Assembly (NCBI GenBank): GCA_030667645.1
Contig: DAOUVM010000021.1
Span: 1 to 13,979 of the forward strand
Length of the DNA stretch: 13,979 bases
Direction: 5' to 3'
Source of the DNA: Ardenticatenales bacterium
Lineage (GTDB): Bacteria; Chloroflexota; Anaerolineae; Promineifilales; UBA4811
In this document: positions 1-7,507 of the stretch, piece by piece
Position numbering within the stretch: the first letter of the stretch is position 1
Layout: each line of letters starts with the position of its first letter
Made by a program: the position numbers and the translations under genes
Notes under the pieces: generated by a model
Told to the model about the DNA's origin: nothing
What the model saw: only the letters and a program-made list of their open reading frames with translations
Database searches by the model: none

Positions 1-378
1 AGTGGTAAAGACCCCACCAAGGTGGACCGCTCGGCGACCTATATGGCCCGCTACATCGCCAAGAACATCGTGGCGGCCGGCCTCGCTGACCGCATTGAAC
101 TGCAGGTCAGCTATGCAATCGGTGTAGCCCGGCCGCTTTCGTTGGCGGTGGAGACATTTGGAACCGGCCGCATTTCAGATACAGAGATGGAAACCCTGAT
201 CAACCAACACTTTGATCTGCGCCCGGCGGCGATCATCCAGACACTAGATCTCCGCCGGCCGATCTATACCGCCTTGGCCGCCTACGGGCATTTCGGCCGC
301 GAGGACGTTGACGCTCCCTGGGAACGGACTGACAAAGCGGCCGCGCTCCGAGTTGCAGGCGGGCTAGAACAGGCATGA
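1..378 (+). CDS. metK: S-adenosylmethionine synthetase, C-terminal part (5' end outside window)
   Basis: This is the last 125 codons of methionine adenosyltransferase, the cytoplasmic enzyme that makes S-adenosylmethionine from ATP and methionine. The frame is open from base 1 and opens with SGKDPTKVDRSA, the conserved C-terminal-domain segment that carries catalytic lysine and aspartate residues in MetK. It continues with ARYIAKNIVAAGLADR, QVSYAIGVARPLS and VETFGTG, all typical of the family. The end (FDLRPAAIIQTLDLRRPIY, then a GHFGR segment) is also as expected. The full protein is normally about 390-400 residues, so roughly two thirds lies upstream. The stop codon overlaps the start of the next gene in an ATGA junction (375-378), which suggests translational coupling. 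The family call is secure; the 5' end and promoter cannot be seen. Confidence 0.97.
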   Translation, partial: SGKDPTKVDRSATYMARYIAKNIVAAGLADRIELQVSYAIGVARPLSLAVETFGTGRISDTEMETLINQHFDLRPAAIIQTLDLRRPIYTALAAYGHFGREDVDAPWERTDKAAALRVAGGLEQA

Positions 379-1802
379 CCATCAAATTCGGCACCGACGG
401 TTGGCGCGCAGTTATCAGCGATACCTTCACCTTCAATAATCTCCGCTTGGTGGCCCAAGCCATTGCGGACATGGTGCTGGAAGGGCACCTGAACGGGGAG
501 CCCCAGGTGGTCATCGGGTACGATACTCGCTTTCTTTCTGACCGCTATGCGGCCGATGTTGCCCGTGTAATGGCAGCCAACGGAATCACATCTTGGCTGA
601 CTCGGGCAGACACTCCAACTCCGTCCATCTCTTTCTCTGTTGTTCACAAGCAGGCGGATGCAGGTATCGTTATCACCGCCAGCCACAATGCTCCCCGATA
701 CAATGGCATCAAGCTGAAATCTGCCTACGGGGGTTCGGCTTCACCAGAGCAGGGGCGCCAGGTGGAAAGCTTCCTGGAGAGAAACCAGGAGAGAATGCAC
801 GGGCCAAACTTGATTGATTTCGACGCGGCCCTGCGCCAAGACCTCATCCGAAAGTTCGATCCCGCCTGGGCCTACTATGAGCACCTGGGAACCATGGTGG
901 ATCTGGACGTGATCTCCAAGAGCGAGTTGAGGGTGGTGGCGGACCCCATGTATGGCTCGGGAAGGGGTGCCCTCAATGAAATCCTGTCCCGCTCCCGCTG
1001 TCACGTTCATGAAATTCGGGGCGAGATGAACCCCGGTTTTGGGGGGATTCACCCCGAGCCCATCGCCCGCTATCTCGTTGCTCTCTCAGCCGCGATCCAG
1101 AATGGATTGGGATCCGTGGGCATTGCAACCGACGGTGACGCCGACCGGGTAGGGGCAGTGGATGACCGGGGTCAGTTTGTCGATCCCCATCGCATCTTTG
1201 CTCTGGTCCTGCGATACTTGCTGGAGAAGAGAGAGTGGCGTGGCGCCGTGGTACGGACTGTATCCACCACTCGGATGATCGACCGGCTGGCAGAGCGCTA
1301 TGACCTTGCGCTACATGAAACACCGGTTGGATTTAACCACATCGCCAACTACATGATCAACGGTGACGTGCTGATGGGAGGCGAGGAATCGGGTGGGATG
1401 AGCATCCGGGGGCACATTCCGGAAGGCGATGGAGTGCTGATGGGGCTGCTACTGCTGGAAGTGCTCGCAGATTCGGGAGCAACCCTTTCCGAATTGGTGA
1501 GAGACCTTCTGCAGGATGTCGGTCCTGCCCATTACGCACGGAGCGATCTGCGCTTGGCCCGGCCAGTGGCCAAGGCGGATATGGTTCGGCGATTGACTGA
1601 GGGTGCGCCGGCCGCCATCGGCGGTGTCGCTGTCCGTGACGTGGCGACGGTTGACGGCGTCAAGTACCTGATGGCAGATGATGGCTGGCTGCTGATTCGC
1701 CCGTCCGGAACCGAACCAGTTCTGCGCGTCTATGCAGAATCCCCCGATCCGAAAATGGTCGAGTCGTTGCTGGCTTATGGGGCTGAGGTGGCTCAGAGCT
1801 AG
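375..1802 (+). CDS. Phosphoglucomutase/phosphomannomutase family protein (first copy)
   Basis: This 475-residue alpha-D-phosphohexomutase would interconvert hexose-6-phosphate and hexose-1-phosphate in the cytoplasm, feeding nucleotide-sugar synthesis. All four family signatures are present in order. The phosphoserine loop is TASHNAP with active Ser103. The Mg2+ loop is DGDADR at 253-258. The sugar-binding loop is GGEESGG at 335-341. The phosphate-binding loop is RPSGTEP at 442-448. The N-terminus begins with the usual FGTDGWRA. The length is normal for the family. The ATG overlaps the metK stop (ATGA) and has little Shine-Dalgarno of its own, consistent with coupling. The GEESGG loop does not by itself tell glucose from mannose or glucosamine substrates, so no gene symbol is given. 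It is clearly paralogous to the gene at 3086-4507. Confidence 0.93.
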   Translation: MTIKFGTDGWRAVISDTFTFNNLRLVAQAIADMVLEGHLNGEPQVVIGYDTRFLSDRYAADVARVMAANGITSWLTRADTPTPSISFSVVHKQADAGIVITASHNAPRYNGIKLKSAYGGSASPEQGRQVESFLERNQERMHGPNLIDFDAALRQDLIRKFDPAWAYYEHLGTMVDLDVISKSELRVVADPMYGSGRGALNEILSRSRCHVHEIRGEMNPGFGGIHPEPIARYLVALSAAIQNGLGSVGIATDGDADRVGAVDDRGQFVDPHRIFALVLRYLLEKREWRGAVVRTVSTTRMIDRLAERYDLALHETPVGFNHIANYMINGDVLMGGEESGGMSIRGHIPEGDGVLMGLLLLEVLADSGATLSELVRDLLQDVGPAHYARSDLRLARPVAKADMVRRLTEGAPAAIGGVAVRDVATVDGVKYLMADDGWLLIRPSGTEPVLRVYAESPDPKMVESLLAYGAEVAQS

Positions 1803-1831
1803 GCGGCAAGACTCTCCCGGCCGCCGCCACA

Positions 1832-1878
1832 GGCTTCCCGCGCGCTATGGTCTCATGGGATACTGCCCGCGGGAGGCC
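1832..1878 (+). terminator. GC-rich hairpin after the first phosphohexomutase gene
   Basis: GGCTTCCCGCG (1832-1842) can pair with CGCGGGAGGCC (1868-1878) as an 11-bp stem with one G-U pair and a 25-base loop. It starts 29 bases after the stop of the upstream gene and ends about 50 bases before the -35 box of the next promoter. No T-run follows, so it is not a textbook intrinsic terminator. It may still help end transcription of the metK-mutase unit or protect its 3' end. The pairing is seen in the sequence; the role is inferred. Confidence 0.35.
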
Positions 1879-1927
1879 GCTCCGATTCGGTTCGCGCCCG
1901 CAGGTCGCCCTCTGACCCGTCGAGCGG

Positions 1928-1956
1928 TTGCTACCCCTCATGATGTACGCTATAAT
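1928..1956 (+). promoter_or_regulatory. Sigma70-type promoter ahead of gmd
   Basis: A perfect -10 box TATAAT (1951-1956) lies 17 bases downstream of TTGCTA (1928-1933), which matches the -35 consensus at 4 of 6 positions. A start of transcription near 1963 would leave a leader of about 60 bases before the gmd ATG at 2023. The spacing is ideal and the position, just before an operon-like series, is right. This is the strongest promoter match in the window. Confidence 0.65.
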
Positions 1957-1990
1957 CCCCCAAGTTTGGATTAGCTTGCGGGTGAGACAT

Positions 1991-2016
1991 CTCCATCTGC
2001 AGGCACAAATATGGAG
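1991..2016 (+). promoter_or_regulatory. Possible hairpin covering the gmd ribosome binding site
   Basis: CTCCAT (1991-1996) is an exact inverted repeat of ATGGAG (2011-2016), with a 14-base loop. The GGAG at 2013-2016 is the likely Shine-Dalgarno of gmd, 6 bases before its ATG. In the mRNA the stem would hide the ribosome binding site. The stem is only 6 bp, so it could be chance. No known riboswitch or leader-peptide pattern is recognised. Confidence 0.3.
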
Positions 2017-2022
2017 TAGAAT

Positions 2023-3030
2023 ATGCCAACAGCCTTGATTACCGGGATAACCGGGCAAGATGGTTCCTATCTGGCAGAGTTCTTGCTCGGCCAGGGCTAT
2101 CACGTCATCGGAATGGTACGGCGGACCAGCGTAGTAAAGCTGGACCGTATCGAGCATATCCAGGACAAGATTACCTTGGTTCAAGGTGACCTACTCGACC
2201 AGGTCTGCCTGGTTCGCATCCTGCAAGAGTACCGACCCGACGAGATATACAACCTGGCAGCACAGAGCTTTGTGCCCACATCCTGGCACCAACCCATCCT
2301 TACCGGTGAGGTAACTGCTCTGGGAACTACCCGAATGCTGGAAGGCATCCGCACGGTACTGCCGTCGGCCCGCTTCTACCAGGCCTCCAGCAGCGAGATG
2401 TTTGGCAAAGTGCGCGAGGTGCCGCAAAGCGAGAGTACCCCCTTTTATCCCCGCAGCCCGTATGGCGCAGCCAAAGTCTATGCTCATTGGATCACCGTCA
2501 ACTACCGCGAGAGCTACGGGCTGCACGCCGCCTCGGGAATCCTCTTCAATCACGGCTCTCCTCGAAGGGGACTGGAATTCGTAGAGCGTAAAATCTCACA
2601 CGGGGTAGCGGCAATCAAGCTGGGTCTGACTGACACCCTGCCCCTGGGAAACCTGAATGCACGGCGTGACATGGGCTTTGCCGGAGACTATGTCAGGGCG
2701 ATGTGGCTCATGCTACAGCAGGAGGAGCCAGACGACTTTGTGGTCGCCACGGGCGAGACCCATTCTATCCGTGAGATCTGTGAGGTGGCCTTTTCCCACT
2801 TGGGGTTGGACTATGAAGAGTATGTCGTCCGCGACGAACGGTTCTTCCGCCCGGCCGAGGTCGACCTGCTTGTCGGCGACCCCTCCAAAGCAGGGCGGTT
2901 GCTGGGATGGGAACCGGTGGTGACAACCACCGAACTCATCCACATGATGGTAGATTCTGATCTTGAGCTGTTGCAGTCAGGCGTGCGGATGCCAGACGTG
3001 ACCGAGATGACAACGTTAAAGCGACGCTAG
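2023..3030 (+). CDS. gmd: GDP-mannose 4,6-dehydratase
   Basis: This 335-residue short-chain dehydrogenase/reductase of the extended type would convert GDP-D-mannose to GDP-4-keto-6-deoxy-D-mannose with bound NADP. That product is the branch point to GDP-L-fucose, GDP-D-rhamnose and related sugars. The N-terminal nucleotide-binding motif is G8-ITG11-QD-G14. The catalytic region has SSSE at 122-125, where E. coli Gmd has a Thr-Ser-Glu, and the YxxxK pair Tyr147/Lys151. The family segments FNHGSPRRG, KLGLTDTLPLGNL, a DYVRAMWLML stretch and RPAEVDLLVGDPSKA near the C-terminus are all present. GGAG lies 6 bases before the ATG. It follows a good promoter and is 55 bases upstream of a phosphohexomutase gene, fitting a nucleotide-sugar role. 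The partner reductase that would fix the final sugar is not in the window. Confidence 0.94.
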   Translation: MPTALITGITGQDGSYLAEFLLGQGYHVIGMVRRTSVVKLDRIEHIQDKITLVQGDLLDQVCLVRILQEYRPDEIYNLAAQSFVPTSWHQPILTGEVTALGTTRMLEGIRTVLPSARFYQASSSEMFGKVREVPQSESTPFYPRSPYGAAKVYAHWITVNYRESYGLHAASGILFNHGSPRRGLEFVERKISHGVAAIKLGLTDTLPLGNLNARRDMGFAGDYVRAMWLMLQQEEPDDFVVATGETHSIREICEVAFSHLGLDYEEYVVRDERFFRPAEVDLLVGDPSKAGRLLGWEPVVTTTELIHMMVDSDLELLQSGVRMPDVTEMTTLKRR

Positions 3031-3085
3031 AGACAGTGGTTGGGCAAGTGAATAAGGTTCATATTCTTCGGAAAGGCCTGAATTG

Positions 3086-4507
3086 ATGAGTGATTCGATT
3101 GTGTTTGGAACAGATGGTTGGCGGGCGTCCGTAGCTGAGGATTATACTTTCGACAATGTGCGCCGCTGCACCCAAGGGTTTGCCGACTACTTGCACGAGT
3201 TGGGCGCCGCCGACAAGGGGATTGTCATCGGGCATGACCAACGATACCGCAGCGAGCACTTCGCCGCCGCGGCCGCCGAGGTGATGGCTGCCAACGGGAT
3301 CCGAGTCTGGCTGACCGACGGTCCGACGCCCACCCCGGTCATCTCCTACTCTGTGGTGGTCAAGGGAGCCTGCGGGGCAGTTAACATAACCGCCAGCCAC
3401 AACCCATCCACCGACAACGGCTACAAGGTGCGTGACGATACCGGGGGGGCCATCGCCCCAGACAATTTAAAGAGGATCGAAGCCCTGATACCAGGGATCC
3501 AGGGCGTGAAACGCACCAGACTGAGCGACGCACTGGAACAGGGTTTGGTGAGTTACTATGACGGCGGACCGGATTACCTGGCTCAGATAGGACGATTGAT
3601 TGATGTTCAGCCTATCCGTGACGCAGGACTAAAAATCGTAGTGGATTGCATGTGGGGCAACGGCATAGGCTGGTTCAGTCGAATCCTGGGCGGTGGCAAA
3701 ACAGAGGTCATTGAGATACACAACCAGCGTCACCCACTTTTCCCGGAGATGACCCGACCGGAGCCGATCCCACCCAATGTGGACGCTGGGTTGGCACGAG
3801 CGCGCGAATTGGGCGCCGATGTAGTGATAATGAATGATGGCGATGCCGATCGGGTGGGCATTGGGGACGAGCACGGCCGGTTCATAGATCAGTTGCGCGT
3901 CTATGGGCTGTTGGGCTACTATTTTCTAGGAGTGCGCGGAGAGCGGGGACCGATTGTAAAAACACTCTCTACGACCAAGATGCTCAACAAACTAGGCAAG
4001 CTATACGGCGTGCCCATTCACGAGACTGGCGTCGGATTCAAATACATCGCGCCAAAGTTCACCCAGACTCATGCACTGCTCGGCGGAGAAGAGAGTGGCG
4101 GATACGCCTTTCGCGGCCATGTCCCGGAAAGGGACGGCATCCTGGCCGGATTGTACCTGCTGGACATGATGGTGCGCCTTGACAGAAAACCATCCGAACT
4201 GATCGAACTCCTGTTCAGCAAAGTCGGCGCCCACTACTACCGACGGATCGACAGTCGTTTCCCAGCCCAGGAGAAAGCCGCTATCCTTGCGCGGGTAGCT
4301 GCAGCCACACCAAAGACGATCGCCGGCATGGCAGTCACTGACATTGTCACTGTGGATGGACACCAGTTTCTGATGGAAGACGGCGGGTGGCTGCTGATAC
4401 GCTTTTCGGGCACCGAGCCCATCATCCGTATCTACTGCGAGACCACCCACGAGGACAAGGTGGACAGAATCCTGCAGGACGGCATGCAAATCGCCGGGTT
4501 AGGATAG
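3086..4507 (+). CDS. Phosphoglucomutase/phosphomannomutase family protein (second copy)
   Basis: This second alpha-D-phosphohexomutase has 473 residues. A TTG codon directly precedes the chosen ATG, but GGAAAGG at 3070-3076 sits 9 bases before the ATG and supports it. Signatures: FGTDGWRA near the N-terminus; the phosphoserine loop TASHNP with active Ser104; the metal loop DGDADR at 251-256; GGEESGG at 333-339; and the phosphate loop RFSGTEP at 439-445, with Phe where the first copy has Pro. It shares long blocks with the gene at 375-1802, such as VMAANGI and PTP-IS-SVV, so the two are paralogs. The position directly after gmd makes a phosphomannomutase role (mannose-1-phosphate for GDP-mannose) attractive, but this is inferred from context. 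The loops do not exclude phosphoglucomutase or a dual-specificity enzyme. Confidence 0.93.
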   Translation: MSDSIVFGTDGWRASVAEDYTFDNVRRCTQGFADYLHELGAADKGIVIGHDQRYRSEHFAAAAAEVMAANGIRVWLTDGPTPTPVISYSVVVKGACGAVNITASHNPSTDNGYKVRDDTGGAIAPDNLKRIEALIPGIQGVKRTRLSDALEQGLVSYYDGGPDYLAQIGRLIDVQPIRDAGLKIVVDCMWGNGIGWFSRILGGGKTEVIEIHNQRHPLFPEMTRPEPIPPNVDAGLARARELGADVVIMNDGDADRVGIGDEHGRFIDQLRVYGLLGYYFLGVRGERGPIVKTLSTTKMLNKLGKLYGVPIHETGVGFKYIAPKFTQTHALLGGEESGGYAFRGHVPERDGILAGLYLLDMMVRLDRKPSELIELLFSKVGAHYYRRIDSRFPAQEKAAILARVAAATPKTIAGMAVTDIVTVDGHQFLMEDGGWLLIRFSGTEPIIRIYCETTHEDKVDRILQDGMQIAGLG

Positions 4508-4528
4508 TTTGGGTTGGCGGCCGCCCAA

Positions 4529-5317
4529 ATGAGAGCTTTGATTGATTCTCACTGTCACCTGGATTCGGCCGATTTCGACAACGATCGAAAGGCAGTAGTT
4601 GCCGCGGCCGAGAGTGCCGGGTTGGTCGCTATCATCAACCCAGGCACCAACCTTGAGACCAGCCGAGCGGCCGTCGCGTTGGCGGAGCAGTACCCAATGG
4701 TGTTTGCGACAGTGGGGGTTCACCCCCACCATGCCAGTACCTACACGGACGGGACAGCTGACGCCCTCCGGGAGCTGGCTGCGCATCCAAGAGTGGTGGG
4801 GATTGGGGAAATCGGCCTCGATTACTATCGTAACTACTCACCGCGGGACGCGCAATTGCGAGCCTTTGCCGCCCAACTCGAGCTGGCGCTCACACTGGAG
4901 CTGCCGGTGATTATTCACAATCGGGAAGCGAGCAGGGATACTTTGACCGCGTTGCGAGCATGGACAGCCTCCAATGGCCATCAAGGAGTATTCCACTCGT
5001 ATTCGGCCGGAGAGGAGATGCTTGAACAGGCCCTCGACCTTGGCTTCTCCGTCGGCATCAGCGGGCCGGTCACGTTTCTCAAGTCAACCGCTTTGCAGCA
5101 GGTCGCTCGGGCTGTACCCCTGGAGCGCCTCCTCATCGAGACCGACGCGCCGTATTTGACACCTGCGCCCTTTCGTGGCCAGCGCAATCAGCCGGCCTAC
5201 GTACGCTTCGTGGCCGAGAAAATCGCCGATCTGCGCGGACTCTCTTTCCAGCAGGTCAGTCAACAGACAAACCGGAACACAGTCGATCTATTTCTGGCAG
5301 ACAGGACACTGAGTTGA
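4529..5317 (+). CDS. TatD-family metal-dependent hydrolase (putative DNase)
   Basis: This 262-residue TIM-barrel protein belongs to the TatD/YcfH amidohydrolase-like family, cytoplasmic metal-dependent enzymes reported to act as 3'-5' exonucleases in DNA repair. The metal-binding set is complete: DSHCHLD gives His8 and His10, EIGLDYYR gives Glu94, VIIHNREA gives His130, FHSYS gives His156, and ETDAPYLTP gives Asp206. Spacing and length agree closely with the family. An in-frame TTG at 4514 would add five residues and has an AGGA 9 bases upstream. The ATG at 4529 is preferred because the family usually begins only a few residues before DSHCHLD. It starts about 20 bases after the mutase stop and ends overlapping the next gene, so it is probably co-transcribed. 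It is likely a housekeeping passenger rather than part of glycan synthesis. Confidence 0.93.
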   Translation: MRALIDSHCHLDSADFDNDRKAVVAAAESAGLVAIINPGTNLETSRAAVALAEQYPMVFATVGVHPHHASTYTDGTADALRELAAHPRVVGIGEIGLDYYRNYSPRDAQLRAFAAQLELALTLELPVIIHNREASRDTLTALRAWTASNGHQGVFHSYSAGEEMLEQALDLGFSVGISGPVTFLKSTALQQVARAVPLERLLIETDAPYLTPAPFRGQRNQPAYVRFVAEKIADLRGLSFQQVSQQTNRNTVDLFLADRTLS

Positions 5318-6276
5318 CACCTACATCATTGGAACTCATCATGGACGAGCTCAAGCTGGTCGAGCAAGAGATGCTTGAGCCAGACCCGGGCCGGTGCAAG
5401 CCGGTCGATGGCGCAATCGCCCATCTGGTAAGAAGCGGTGGCAAGCGCGTACGCCCAAGGGTCACCTTGCTAGTATGCAGATTACTGGGCACCGATTGCC
5501 AGCGCGTGATCTCCCTTGCGGCAGCGGTGGAAACGCTTCACACAGCCACATTGGTACACGATGACATCATTGACGGTGCTCTGGTCCGTCGTGGGGTGCC
5601 CACCTTGAATGCATCTTGGACTCCGGGAGCTACTATCCTCACCGGCGATTATCTCTTTGCCCGAGCGGCGGACTTGGCGGCCCGGACGGGCGACGTGGCA
5701 GTCATGCGGCTGTTCGCCCAGACGCTCATGACCATCTGCAACGGCGAGCTGCACCAACTCCTGGCTGACCGGCGCCAGCCAATTGATCGATCTGAGTACT
5801 TGCGCCGTATTTATGCCAAGACCGGCGCCCTGTTTGTGCTGGCGGCCAAGGCGCCCGGGATGTTGGCTGCCGCAGGTAATAAGGTACTCGGTCATCTGCA
5901 AACTTTCGGATGCGAACTGGGCATCGCTTTCCAGATAGCAGACGATTTGCTCGATTTTGTGGGGAGCGAGTCGCAGGTCGGAAAACCGCTGGGCAGTGAC
6001 TTGGCGCAAGGGTTGGTCACCCTGCCGGTCATCTGTTTTCTTGAACAACACCCCGGCGATGAGCGGATCTTGACCGCCCTTCAAGGCGCCTCCAAGACGG
6101 AACACGTGCCGGTGGCCTTGGAGGCGATCCGCAACTCGGAAGCGATCGAGAAGACCAGGGACGAAGCCCTGCAGCACGTGACGCTGGCCAGAGAAGCTTT
6201 GCTCAATCTGCCCGACAATCGCTTCCGTCAGGCGCTTCTGGATCTGGCAGACCGTTCTGTGCAGCGGCAATTGTAG
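5314..6276 (+). CDS. Polyprenyl diphosphate synthase (trans-prenyltransferase)
   Basis: This 320-residue all-helical prenyltransferase would extend allylic diphosphates with isopentenyl diphosphate. The isopentenyl diphosphate-binding segment GGKRVRPR is at 42-49. The first aspartate-rich motif is DDIID (83-87) and the second is DDLLD (210-214), followed by a conserved Lys in VGKPLGSDL. The residues at -5 and -4 from the first motif are Ala78 and Thr79. Such small residues leave the product channel open and are typical of long-chain enzymes (IspB, HepT and SdsA types) rather than farnesyl or geranylgeranyl synthases. The product is therefore probably a long polyprenyl chain for a quinone tail or lipid carrier, but chain length is inferred. 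The TTG start overlaps the tatD stop (TTGA) with AGGA 8 bases upstream. ATG 5341, with GGAA 6 bases upstream, is an alternative nine codons in. Confidence 0.92.
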   Translation: MTPTSLELIMDELKLVEQEMLEPDPGRCKPVDGAIAHLVRSGGKRVRPRVTLLVCRLLGTDCQRVISLAAAVETLHTATLVHDDIIDGALVRRGVPTLNASWTPGATILTGDYLFARAADLAARTGDVAVMRLFAQTLMTICNGELHQLLADRRQPIDRSEYLRRIYAKTGALFVLAAKAPGMLAAAGNKVLGHLQTFGCELGIAFQIADDLLDFVGSESQVGKPLGSDLAQGLVTLPVICFLEQHPGDERILTALQGASKTEHVPVALEAIRNSEAIEKTRDEALQHVTLAREALLNLPDNRFRQALLDLADRSVQRQL

Positions 6277-6285
6277 CCCTGAACA

Positions 6286-6310
6286 GCGAGTGGGACGAAA
6301 TTCCCACCGC
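6286..6310 (+). other. Small hairpin between the polyprenyl synthase and GT2 genes
   Basis: GCG-A-GTGGGA (6286-6295) pairs with TCCCAC-CGC (6302-6310), giving a 9-bp stem with one bulged A and a 6-base loop. It starts 9 bases after the upstream stop codon and ends 19 bases before the next ATG. No T-run follows, so it is more likely a weak attenuator, an mRNA-stability element or chance than a full terminator. Confidence 0.3.
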
Positions 6311-6329
6311 GCAACACCCATCACCCATC

Positions 6330-7262
6330 ATGATTGACCTCTCGATCATCATCGTGAGCTGGAACGTAGAAGGACTGCTTCGCCAGTGTCTTGCTTCGAT
6401 CGATGCCGGCCGCGATTCGCTGGCGCTAGAGACGCTCGTTGTGGATAGCGGTTCTACAGACAGCAGCGTAGAGATGGTGGCGGATAAATTCCCGTGGGTC
6501 CGCCTGCTTCCCCAATCGGAGAACGTTGGTTTTTCCCGAGGCAACAACGTGGGCCTGGCTCTCGCCGCCGGACGCTATTTGCTGCTGCTGAATCCCGACA
6601 CTCAACTGGTTGGACACGCCGTGAGCCAGATGGTGGCCTACCTGGATGCACACCCGGCTGTGGGTGCACTCGGCCCGCAATTGCTGCACACCGATGGCCG
6701 GATACAATCATCCCGCCGCCGCTTTCCCACCCTGGCCACCGGTTTCCTCGAGAGCACCTGGCTGCAGCCTGTCGCCCCCCGCCGTGTGTTGCGCGATTAC
6801 TATGTGCAGGACCGGCCGGATGACCTCACTTCCGAGGTAGATTGGGTGGTCGGTGCCTGCCTGATGGTCCGGCGCCAGACATATGAACAGGTGGGGTCGC
6901 TGGACGAAGGGTACTTTATGTACTCGGAGGAGATGGAGTGGCAGCGGCGCATCAAGGATGCCGGGTGGAAGGTGGTCTACTACCCGGCAGCCAAGGTGAC
7001 ACACCATGTGGGAAAGAGCAGTGACCAGGCAGCAGCTCAACGGCACATCTACTTTCAGCGCAGCAAGCTACGCTACTTTCGCCAGTACCACGGCCGGTTG
7101 GCGGCGACGGCGCTGCGCTCCTTCCTTCTCATCATTTACGCGTGGCAGTTGGCGCTAGAGGCATCAAAAGGGATGGTCGGACATGAACGGACAATGCGCC
7201 GACATCGGGTGTCCACCTATTGGCGAGTTCTCAGGACCGGTCTGCCGCCGGCCGGGAAATAG
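6330..7262 (+). CDS. Family 2 glycosyltransferase (WbbL/rhamnosyltransferase-like)
   Basis: This 310-residue GT-A fold enzyme would move a sugar from a nucleotide-sugar donor to a growing glycan at the cytoplasmic side of the membrane. It opens with LSIIIVSWN. It has the donor-binding VVDSGSTDSS (Asp39), then NVGFSRGNNVGL at about 65-76, and the metal-binding LLLNPDT with Asp90 in place of a classic DxD. WVVGACLMVRR follows, then an acceptor/catalytic segment FMYSEEMEW at 196-204. This order matches the WbbL-like branch of GT2, which includes rhamnosyltransferases. A hydrophobic stretch at about 259-275 could bring it to the membrane. The ATG has no recognisable Shine-Dalgarno and is preceded by two copies of ACCCATC. 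No other standard in-frame start lies near. Donor and acceptor cannot be read from the sequence. Confidence 0.9.
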   Translation: MIDLSIIIVSWNVEGLLRQCLASIDAGRDSLALETLVVDSGSTDSSVEMVADKFPWVRLLPQSENVGFSRGNNVGLALAAGRYLLLLNPDTQLVGHAVSQMVAYLDAHPAVGALGPQLLHTDGRIQSSRRRFPTLATGFLESTWLQPVAPRRVLRDYYVQDRPDDLTSEVDWVVGACLMVRRQTYEQVGSLDEGYFMYSEEMEWQRRIKDAGWKVVYYPAAKVTHHVGKSSDQAAAQRHIYFQRSKLRYFRQYHGRLAATALRSFLLIIYAWQLALEASKGMVGHERTMRRHRVSTYWRVLRTGLPPAGK

Positions 7263-7507
7263 GTCCCTGGCGACCCTGCAAGTGTGGTGGCCCCGCCTGG
7301 TCCGCTCTGCCCCCCGCGGGACATCAGGCGGGCACGCAGACCACGATCGCGTCTTTTCCGGCCATAAGCCAAGAGGTCGATCGGCCTCGTGGCCAACACA
7401 AGAATCCCTTTCTCAGGCCCTGGTGGACGACCTACCACCGCCAACGGAGCTGAAGGAGCGCGGCCTTGTGCTGATGCGCCGGTTTCGGATTGTGTGAAAA
7501 GCAAACG
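7263..7507. other. Intergenic stretch without a recognised feature
   Basis: These 245 bases separate the GT2 and GT4 genes, which are otherwise in a tightly packed series. I see no convincing promoter, terminator with T-run, tRNA or repeat. Short open frames on both strands give low-complexity Arg/Pro/Gly-rich peptides unlike any family I recognise. Small inverted repeats exist (GGTGG/CCACC near 7424-7441) but are too short to call. Confidence 0.5.

Noticed and set aside
3040..3067. Possible promoter TTGGGC-16-TATTCT before the second phosphohexomutase
   Set aside because: The -35 matches at 3 of 6 and the -10 at 4 of 6, and the transcript would start within or next to the ribosome binding site. 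The short gap after gmd favours co-transcription.
5482..6324. Reverse-strand open frame of 280 codons opposite the polyprenyl synthase gene
   Set aside because: It lies wholly against a gene with complete catalytic motifs, resembles no family, and is Arg/Gln/Gly-rich as expected of an antisense shadow in GC-rich DNA.
7183..7497. Forward open frame running from the GT2 3' end into the gap before the GT4 gene
   Set aside because: Starts inside the GT2 gene in another frame, no ribosome binding site, and the peptide is unlike any protein family I know. A decayed gene remnant is possible but unsupported.
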